DNA of 64,000 nucleotides. Origin: Collinsella sp. OM04-5. Lineage in GTDB: Bacteria; Actinomycetota; Coriobacteriia; Coriobacteriales; Coriobacteriaceae. Below the pieces are notes generated by a model. The model worked only from the letters and a program-made list of their open reading frames with translations, did no database searches and was not told the origin of the DNA. How positions within the stretch are numbered: position 1 is the stretch's first letter; the number at the start of each line of letters is the position of its first letter. Below are positions 8,249 to 14,465 of the stretch, in pieces. The DNA is taken from the NCBI RefSeq assembly GCF_003439125.1, contig NZ_QSUU01000002.1:70611-134610 (forward strand). Direction: 5' to 3'. A program made the position numbers and the translations under genes.

Positions 8249-8259
8249 GACCTTATTTT
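8212..8259 (+). terminator. Terminator of the toxin transcript
   Basis: Hairpin CGGCGCTGCCCA / TGGGCTGCCG (8212-8246) followed by TCGACCTTATTTT. The antisense promoter overlaps its downstream side. Confidence 0.6.
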
Positions 8260-8283
8260 ACCCACGGGCGCCGGGTTTACCAA
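8255..8283 (-). promoter_or_regulatory. Predicted antisense-RNA promoter
   Basis: On the minus strand, TTGGTA (8283-8278), a 17-bp spacer and TAAAAT (8260-8255). It is one of the better sigma-70-type matches in the window. It points into the 3' end of the candidate toxin gene. Confidence 0.55.
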
Positions 8284-8325
8284 ATGGATTTTCGGTAAAG
8301 GAAGCACGGCACGCCCGCAAAACCG

Positions 8326-8976
8326 CTACGCCCCAAGTGCCGCCATGGGGATCACCGCCACGCCGTCGTCGCGTGTGTAGGCAATGCTCCCCTTTCCAAC
8401 CACGACCGCCAAAAACGCCGGCGCGGCATTCTGGGCGGCAGGATTGGAGAGCACTTTCCTCTCCAGCGCCTTGAGATTTCTCGCTCCATCGTCTGCTTTC
8501 GCATCACTCAGCTTGACCTCGATAGCTCCCCAGCGCCCGTCGTGCTCAACGATCAGATCGACCTCAAGGCCCTTCTCATCTCGGAAATAATGGACACTGT
8601 TGTCGACACCGCCGTAGGTGGAAAGGAACACGCGCACGTCGCGCAGAACGAGGTCCTCAAAGAGCATCCCCAGCGTTTGCATATCGCCAAGCAGCCGCTC
8701 AGGGGTAGCCCCCAGCAACGCCGCCGCAAATGACGGGTCGCAGAAGTAGCGCTTGGGGCGCACGCGAACGCGAGCCTTCGAGCGCATGGGCGGCTCCCAT
8801 CCGCACAGGTCCTCGGTCAGCTTGAGCCTGTTGAAGAGATCCAGGTGCGCAGCGATGGTCCTCTCGTCGGGGCCCGCCTCACCGTACGAGGCGTCCTTTA
8901 TGAGCGTCTTGTACGTGACAGCCTGGCTCTCGTTCATGGCAAGAGCTCGCAAAAGGCCGTGTGCAAGCTCGGGCGA
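8326..8976 (-). pseudogene. 5'-truncated ATPase of the AAA/DUF4143 type
   Basis: The open frame matches the C-terminal half of AAA ATPase/DUF4143 proteins (usually about 400 aa). Present are the wing segment ELAHGLLRALAMNES, the DLVLRDVRVF region and the nuclease-like LEVDLIVEHDGRWGAIEVKLS. The whole N-terminal P-loop domain is absent. Upstream the frame ends at TGA 8979-8977, right where the 23-bp repeat array begins. I therefore read it as a decayed remnant, probably cut by a mobile element. Confidence 0.8.
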
Positions 8977-8987
8977 TCATGCGATAT

Positions 8988-9091
8988 ACGAAATTACGCC
9001 ATTCTCAATGCGGATTTTATGCTACTTCCAATGTAGTTTTTACGCCGTTGCGGATGTAGTTTTTACGCTATGTTCATTGAAGGTTTTACGC
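8988..9091. repeat. Five-copy tandem repeat, 23-bp period
   Basis: A motif ending TTTTACGC (two copies read ATGTAGTTTTTACGC; the first two read ATTACGC and TTTATGC) ends at 8999, 9022, 9045, 9068 and 9091, exactly 23 bp apart. The array abuts the broken end of the DUF4143 ATPase. Multiple evenly spaced repeats are typical of IS21-family ends, so it may be an IS terminus left after deletion. No transposase ORF is seen. From 9092 to 9141 nothing is recognisable. Confidence 0.65.
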
Positions 9092-9141
9092 TTGGCATCC
9101 TTAGCGCGACGCTCGCTCAACCCCTGACCACCGGATTGCCC

Positions 9142-9484
9142 GAATTCCGGGATGCTGCCTCCGCTCCAAACAAAAGGCCCAGCTCGCGATGAGCTGCCTC
9201 CCATTTCTTGAACATTAGAAATGGGAGACTTTCCACCCCATGCCTCTATCGGAAACGGCATCCCGTCCTGAGCATCGAATCCGGGACGTAGTTTCCGCAT
9301 GCGGCTTCGTTAGGAAAGCATGTTCCACTCTGAGCGCTCATTCCGGGGTGCAATTTCCGCCAGAGACACCGCCGGGAAAGCACATCCCGGTTTGGAGCCG
9401 AAATCTGGGATGTAGTTTCCGCTTGAAGGGCGATCCGGAAAGCACGTCCCATCCCGAGTGGCAATTCCGGGTCACAGTTTCCGC
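9142..9484. repeat. Tandem array A of 62-bp palindromic units
   Basis: Units begin at 9219, 9281, 9343, 9405 and 9467 (last one partial), an exact 62-bp period with about 60-75% identity. Each unit carries an imperfect inverted pair of the type GGGATGTAGTTTCCG and CGGAAAGCACATCCC around a variable loop. To the left, a unit fragment (9142-9165) runs into CCGCTCCAAACAAAA and a minus-strand hairpin (AGCTC/GAGCT, 9174-9197), then a 10-bp stem CTCCCATTTC/GAAATGGGAG (9198-9227). A matching array lies at 10.8 kb. Confidence 0.8.
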
Positions 9485-9777
9485 AGATACAAGGCGACAG
9501 TCCGCCGCCCTTATCACATGCCTTCAAATATGCGATCCAGAAACACAAAACAGCAGATAGAATGCTCTTTTTCAAAAAGTACACGTCCCTAAACTTACCA
9601 GGTCTTCATAACTTGTTGCCGTTCACGGGAGCCGATCACCGCCCACCGATTCGAATGTAAAAATGTCGCCGAAAACAGGCCATCTACCTGCATGGTTAGA
9701 TTTTGGTCAGCTTTTGGTCAGCTGAGCGGCAAGTTCCAGCTGATACGTTTTTGCTACCCAAAAGGAGGCGGTAGCTC
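9485..9777. other. Upstream region of the AbiEi-like gene with an 11-bp tandem repeat
   Basis: TTTTGGTCAGC occurs twice head to tail at 9701-9711 and 9712-9722, about 55 bp before the start codon. This suits an operator for the wHTH protein encoded downstream (inference). Nothing else is recognised here. Confidence 0.45.
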
Positions 9778-10776
9778 ATGACCCATTGCAATGACCAGCT
9801 CATCGACCAACTGCTCACTCAAGCCGAACAAGAGGGGCGCTGTCTGATTCCCCCGAGCATGGCGATCCGAAAAGCGCTCCTTCGGCGCACCGGCGGCACG
9901 GTTGTCTCGCCCATGCCGGGGTTGTTTGCGCGAAAAACGCGCTGGGATGAACTCAACCGAGCGCAACGCCATTGCGAGATTATCCGCGCCCTTGCGATCA
10001 TCCATCCCGATTGGACGTTCTGCTCGTTTTCGGCAGCTTGCCTGCTGGGGCTCGAGGTCTCGTGGCGACACCTGAACGTCGTGCATGTTTGCAGCTCGAC
10101 AAAGCCGTCGGCTCGTCCGGGCGCACATATTCAGCGACACCAGATTGAGCCGGCCGGAGCAATACGCAGAGCCGACGTATCGGTAACGCCGCCCATCCAA
10201 ACGGCCACAGATTGCCTGCTGCAAACTGGTTTTGCCGACGGCATGCCCATTGCCGATTCGGCGATCTCAAAGCTCGGCCTTGCGCCGGAACAGCTGATGA
10301 AGGCCGTTGAGCAACGAGCGACTGCCCGCAATGGGCGCGCGATTCGCACCGCCCTCACAACGCTTCGATATGCCGACGCCCGCGCCGAGAGCGGCGGGGA
10401 ATCGGTCGCCCGAGCCGTCATGATCGAGACGGGCTTTGCACCCGACTGGCTTCAATACGAGCTGACGGACCCCTTCGATTCGGCCAAACCCATACGAACG
10501 GACTTTGCCTGGGAGCGCCAGGCGCAGGAACTCACGCTGGGCGAGCTCGACGGGCTCATCAAATATACCGACCAGACCATGCTGGCCGGACGCACCACCG
10601 CCGAGGCGCTCGTTGCCGAACGACAGCGCGAGGCGCACCTATCGCTCTACGGCCATCCGCTCATCCGCTTTACCATGATCGAAGTCCGTTCGGCAGGCAT
10701 GCTCGCGAAAAAGCTGCAGACGGCAGGCATCCGCCAGACCATGCTCCCGACATGGCTCAACGATATTGAGCTGTAG
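9778..10776 (+). CDS. AbiEi/Vsr-like orphan protein, 332 aa
   Basis: The start ATG follows AAAGGAGG. Residues about 1-70 resemble the winged-helix domain of AbiEi-type antitoxin-like proteins. The C-terminal part contains GGESVAR (E208), RTDF (D242) and GELDGLIKY (E256, D258, K262), which is the PD-(D/E)xK pattern of Vsr/DUF559-type nucleases. No AbiEii toxin gene is adjacent. It stands alone between two 62-bp repeat arrays. It could be a solitary defence-related regulator or nuclease. Family assignment is by motif only. Confidence 0.55.
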   Translation: MTHCNDQLIDQLLTQAEQEGRCLIPPSMAIRKALLRRTGGTVVSPMPGLFARKTRWDELNRAQRHCEIIRALAIIHPDWTFCSFSAACLLGLEVSWRHLNVVHVCSSTKPSARPGAHIQRHQIEPAGAIRRADVSVTPPIQTATDCLLQTGFADGMPIADSAISKLGLAPEQLMKAVEQRATARNGRAIRTALTTLRYADARAESGGESVARAVMIETGFAPDWLQYELTDPFDSAKPIRTDFAWERQAQELTLGELDGLIKYTDQTMLAGRTTAEALVAERQREAHLSLYGHPLIRFTMIEVRSAGMLAKKLQTAGIRQTMLPTWLNDIEL

Positions 10777-10810
10777 GGGCTGCTGAGCTTATGCCCGTCT
10801 GCCTGCCAAA

Positions 10811-11075
10811 CCGGGACACACTTTCCGGTTGGCAGCACCCGCGGAAACCATGTCCCAGATTGAATGCTCAAAATGGGATGCGCTTTCCCGACGAAGCTCC
10901 TTGCGGAAAGCGTGTCCCAGAATGAAGACTCAGAATGGGATGCAATTTCCGCTTGAAGGCCGATCCGGAAACTGCATCCCATTCTGAGCGCCAATTCCGG
11001 GACGCAGTTTCCGGTTGAGGGCTGTTCCGGAAAGCGCATCCCATTCTGGAGCCGAAATCTGGGACGCAGTTTCCG
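10811..11075. repeat. Tandem array B of 62-bp palindromic units
   Basis: Units begin at 10811, 10873, 10935, 10997 and 11059, an exact 62-bp period in the same orientation as array A. The third unit folds best: GGGATGCAATTTCCG against CGGAAACTGCATCCC, extended by CAGAAT/ATTCTG. The last unit runs straight into CCGCTCCAAACAAAAA and the xdh terminator, the same junction seen in array A. The array fills the gap between the AbiEi-like gene and the xanthine dehydrogenase. Confidence 0.8.
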
Positions 11076-11083
11076 CTCCAAAC

Positions 11084-11115
11084 AAAAAGCCCCGGCTCGC
11101 GATGGAGCCGGGGCC
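11084..11115 (-). terminator. Terminator after xanthine dehydrogenase
   Basis: On the minus strand, GCCCCGGCTC / GAGCCGGGGC with loop CATCGC, then TTTTTG. It lies about 70 bp past the xdh stop. A related hairpin with the same TTTTGTTTGGAGCGG tail occurs at 9174-9197. Confidence 0.8.
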
Positions 11116-11184
11116 AAAGGCGCAGCATATACAGTTGATGTTGAGCGCGAACAGCCCGTCAGCAATGGGCGTCCGCGTTCTACC

Positions 11185-13962
11185 CTACCCGCGGTGACGA
11201 GCGCGGCTGTACGGCGTATCCACCATGGGCAGATTTGGACGCAGCTTGCCGTCAAACGCGCGGTAGGCATTCTGCACGGCGGGCGCCGTGGGGATCGTTG
11301 CGATCTCGCCGATGCCCTTGCCGCCGTATGCCACGGGCAGCAGTTCGTCCTTCTCCACGTAGATGGCGTGGATATCCGGAATCTCGGGCGCACGGAACAG
11401 CCCGAGCGTGCCGTACCTTGCCTGGGGTACGCAGTCCTTAAGCGGCCAGTCCTCGGTGAGCGCATAGCCCATACCCATGAGCACGCCGCCTTCAATCTGA
11501 CCTTGGATCGAGATGGGGTTGACCACCTTGCCGGAATCGTGCGCGGCATAGACCTCGCTCACGCGGCCGTCATCGTCCAGAATGACCACGTGCGTGGCAA
11601 AGCCGTAGCAGATGTGGCTCTTGGGATTGGGGACGTCGGCGCCCAGTTTGTCGGTCGGCTCCAGATACACGTAGCCAAACTCGCATCCCTCGAGCGCCTT
11701 GATGGCGGCCGCGGGATCCTGAGGATGCATGCCCTGGCCGGCGACGAGTTCCTGTGTGCGTAGCTGATAGGCGCGACCGTCGTCGTACTCGATCTTGACG
11801 CCGTCACCATGGGCGCTCACCGGGGCGGTAGGCGCAGGCTTGCCGGCCTCGATGCCAACCATGGCATCGCGCAGCAGGAAGGCGGCACCGCGCACGGCCT
11901 CGCCGGTCACGACCGTCTGACGCGAGCCAGACGTGGTGCCGGAGTCGGGAGCGTTCTCGGTGGAGCACTCGCCGTTGGCAATGCAGCTCAGCGGCAGGCC
12001 GCATGCCTCGGCAACGTCCTGCAAAAAGACGGTGTTACAGCCCTGGCCGATGTCGGACGTGGCGGCATAGACCACGGCCACGCCGTTCTCGACGCGAATC
12101 TTGCAGCGGCCGGCATCGGGCAGGCCCACGCCCACGCCGGCGTTCTTCATGGCGCAGGCGATACCGGCGTGTCCGGGATGCGCATAGTAGGCATCTTTGA
12201 CCTCGAGCAGCGTCTCCTTAAGCGCCGTGGAGCAGTCGGCAATCTGGCCGTTGGGCAAAACCTCGCCCGGCTCGATGGCGTTTCTATAACGAATCTCCCA
12301 CGGGTCCAGACCGACCTTCTCGGCCAGCAGGTCGATCAGGCTCTCGAGCGCAAACTCGGACTGGCACACGCCAAAGCCGCGGTACGCGCCGGCGGGCGGG
12401 TTGTTGGTGTAGTAGCCAAAGCCGCGGATGTCGGTGTTCTGGTACTTGTAGGGGCCGACGGCATGCGTGCAGGCGCGCTCGAGCACCGGGCCGCACAGCG
12501 ACGCGTAGGCGCCGGTGTCAAAGTTGATCTCGCAGTCCAGACCGGTAAAGTTGCCTTCGGCGTCGCAACCCAGCGTAAAGGTGCCGTCCATGGCATGGCG
12601 CTTGGGATGGAACGCGAGCGACTCGGCACGCGTGAGCTTGCACTTCACAGGACGCTGGAGCTTATAGGCAGCAAGCGCGGCCAGGTGCTGGATCGAAACG
12701 TCCTCCTTACCGCCAAAGCCGCCGCCCACGAGCATGGTCTCGACGACCACGCGCTCGGGCTCGTTGTCCCAGCCAAACATGTGGGCACACTCTTTGCGCG
12801 TGTCGTAGGCACCCTGGTCGGTCGACTGCACCTTGACGCCGTTCTTGTACGGGAAGGCAACGGCGCACTCGGGCTCCAAGAAGGCATGCTCGGTAAAAGG
12901 CGTGGTAAAGCGCTGTGTCACGGTGAACGCGCTCTCTGCCAGCGCCTTGGCGGCGTCGCCGCGCGTCACATGGCGGCTCTGGCACACGTTGTCCTTGAGC
13001 TCCACCGTGTTGCCAAAGGCAAAGAAGCTGTCGTGCAGGCGCGGGGCGTCGGCAGCCCTGGCCTCGACAATGTTACGCACGGGCTCCAGCGGCTCGTAAT
13101 CGATCTTTACGAGCTTCTTGGCCTTCTCGAGCGTCGCTTCGTCCTCGGCGACCACCAGCACGATGGCGTCACCCACGCAGCGGGTGATATCGCCCTGGGC
13201 GATCATGACATCCCAGTCCTGGATAAGGTGGCCGACCTGGTTGACCGGCACGTCCTCGGCGCGCAAGATGCCCACCACACCGGGCAGGGCCTCGGCCTTG
13301 GAGGTATCGATGGAGAGCACGCGGGCGCGCGGATACTTGGAGCGCACGGCGCTGGCGTAGGTCAGACCCGGCTGATCGAGCTCGTCGATGTCATCGGGAT
13401 ACTTGCCCTCGCCGAGCACCTTCTTGCGCACGTCGATACGGAAGGCGCGCTTGCCCACGCCGTAGTCGTCGCCGCGCTCCAAGTCCTCGTCGATCTGCTT
13501 TTCGCCGCGGAGCACCGCAGCGGCCAGCGAAATGCCCTCGATAATCTTCTTGTAGCCGGTGCAGCGGCAGACGTTGCCGCGGATGGCGTACTTAATCTGC
13601 TCCTCGGTGGGCTCGGGGTCCTCGGCGATCAGCGCCGCACCCGCCATGACCATGCCGGGGATGCAAAAACCGCACTGCACGGCGCCCACGGCGCCAAAGG
13701 CGTACACAAAGGCCTCGCGCACGTCCTGAGGCAGGCCCTCGACGGTCACGATGTTGCGACCGGCGGCAAGGGCGGTGGTCAGCACGCACGCCTTGACGGC
13801 CGCACCGTCCACATGGATGGTGCAGGTACCGCACGCGCCCTCGGAGCAGCCGTCCTTGGCGGAATGGATGTGCAGGTCGTCGCGCAGGTAGCGCAGCAGC
13901 GGTTTGTTTTGGGTCGTCGTGCGCTCGACACCGTTAACGGTAAAAGTGAATTCCTGTGCCAT
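11185..13962 (-). CDS. xdh: Selenium-dependent xanthine dehydrogenase (fused Fe-S and molybdenum domains)
   Basis: 925 aa. The N-terminal domain binds two [2Fe-2S] clusters: C39, C44, C47, C59 and C97, C100, C132, C134. The rest is the molybdenum-cofactor domain (GGGFGGKEDVS; GAYRGFGVCQ). There is no FAD domain. This matches the Se-dependent xanthine dehydrogenase group, where selenium is a cofactor rather than selenocysteine; no in-frame TGA is present. It oxidises or reduces xanthine/urate and related purines. It lies directly downstream of the ferredoxin and ygfK, likely one operon, which should pass electrons to or from it. Confidence 0.92.
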   Translation of the reverse strand: MAQEFTFTVNGVERTTTQNKPLLRYLRDDLHIHSAKDGCSEGACGTCTIHVDGAAVKACVLTTALAAGRNIVTVEGLPQDVREAFVYAFGAVGAVQCGFCIPGMVMAGAALIAEDPEPTEEQIKYAIRGNVCRCTGYKKIIEGISLAAAVLRGEKQIDEDLERGDDYGVGKRAFRIDVRKKVLGEGKYPDDIDELDQPGLTYASAVRSKYPRARVLSIDTSKAEALPGVVGILRAEDVPVNQVGHLIQDWDVMIAQGDITRCVGDAIVLVVAEDEATLEKAKKLVKIDYEPLEPVRNIVEARAADAPRLHDSFFAFGNTVELKDNVCQSRHVTRGDAAKALAESAFTVTQRFTTPFTEHAFLEPECAVAFPYKNGVKVQSTDQGAYDTRKECAHMFGWDNEPERVVVETMLVGGGFGGKEDVSIQHLAALAAYKLQRPVKCKLTRAESLAFHPKRHAMDGTFTLGCDAEGNFTGLDCEINFDTGAYASLCGPVLERACTHAVGPYKYQNTDIRGFGYYTNNPPAGAYRGFGVCQSEFALESLIDLLAEKVGLDPWEIRYRNAIEPGEVLPNGQIADCSTALKETLLEVKDAYYAHPGHAGIACAMKNAGVGVGLPDAGRCKIRVENGVAVVYAATSDIGQGCNTVFLQDVAEACGLPLSCIANGECSTENAPDSGTTSGSRQTVVTGEAVRGAAFLLRDAMVGIEAGKPAPTAPVSAHGDGVKIEYDDGRAYQLRTQELVAGQGMHPQDPAAAIKALEGCEFGYVYLEPTDKLGADVPNPKSHICYGFATHVVILDDDGRVSEVYAAHDSGKVVNPISIQGQIEGGVLMGMGYALTEDWPLKDCVPQARYGTLGLFRAPEIPDIHAIYVEKDELLPVAYGGKGIGEIATIPTAPAVQNAYRAFDGKLRPNLPMVDTPYSRARHRG

Positions 13963-13974
13963 GGTGATTCCCTT

Positions 13975-14454
13975 CTACACGCCGGCGGCGATGCCGGTGC
14001 GGTCGTGGATGGCGCCATGCGGGCAAACGACGGCGCACATGCCGCACGACAGGCAGTCCGCGCCGTCGATATGGGCACAGTTGTCCTCGATGCGGATAGC
14101 GCCGGCAGGGCACTTTTTGGCGCACATGCCGCAACCGATGCAGCTCGTGTCGCAGACCTTGCGCGCAATGGCGCCCTTATCGGTGTTGTTGCAGCGCACC
14201 AGAATGTTCTGGTAGCCGGGGACGAAGGCAATCACGCGCTGCGGGCATGCCATGCCGCACAGGCCACAACCCGTGCACCTGGAGCGGTCCACGCGGGCGA
14301 TGCCATCAACCAGCGCAATGGCGCCGTGGGGGCAGGCCGTGACGCAGGCGCCACAGCCAATGCAGCCTTCGTTGCAGCGGGCGTCGCCGCCTGCGGAGGC
14401 ACAGCCGCTTCCGCAGGCAACGTAGGCCACGTTATGTTGAATGGATTTGGCCAT
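13975..14454 (-). CDS. Ferredoxin with four [4Fe-4S] motifs
   Basis: 159 aa, no signal peptide. Four CxxCxxCxxxCP motifs are seen (CIGCGACVTACP, CTGCGLCGMACP, CIGCGMCAKKCP, CLSCGMCAVVCP). It is related to RnfB/poly-ferredoxin subunits. It sits 12 bp from xdh and 11 bp from ygfK, so it probably carries electrons between YgfK and the xanthine dehydrogenase. The start ATG 14454 lies just after the ygfK stop. The electron route is inferred. Confidence 0.88.
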   Translation of the reverse strand: MAKSIQHNVAYVACGSGCASAGGDARCNEGCIGCGACVTACPHGAIALVDGIARVDRSRCTGCGLCGMACPQRVIAFVPGYQNILVRCNNTDKGAIARKVCDTSCIGCGMCAKKCPAGAIRIEDNCAHIDGADCLSCGMCAVVCPHGAIHDRTGIAAGV

Positions 14455-14465
14455 AAGAGACTCGC

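Noticed and set aside
9219..11075. CRISPR array
   Set aside because: Units are 62 bp, diverged along their whole length, with no invariant direct repeat separated by unique spacers and no cas genes.
11185..13962. Selenocysteine codon in the selenium-dependent xanthine dehydrogenase
   Set aside because: The frame is open without TGA; in this family selenium is a separate cofactor.
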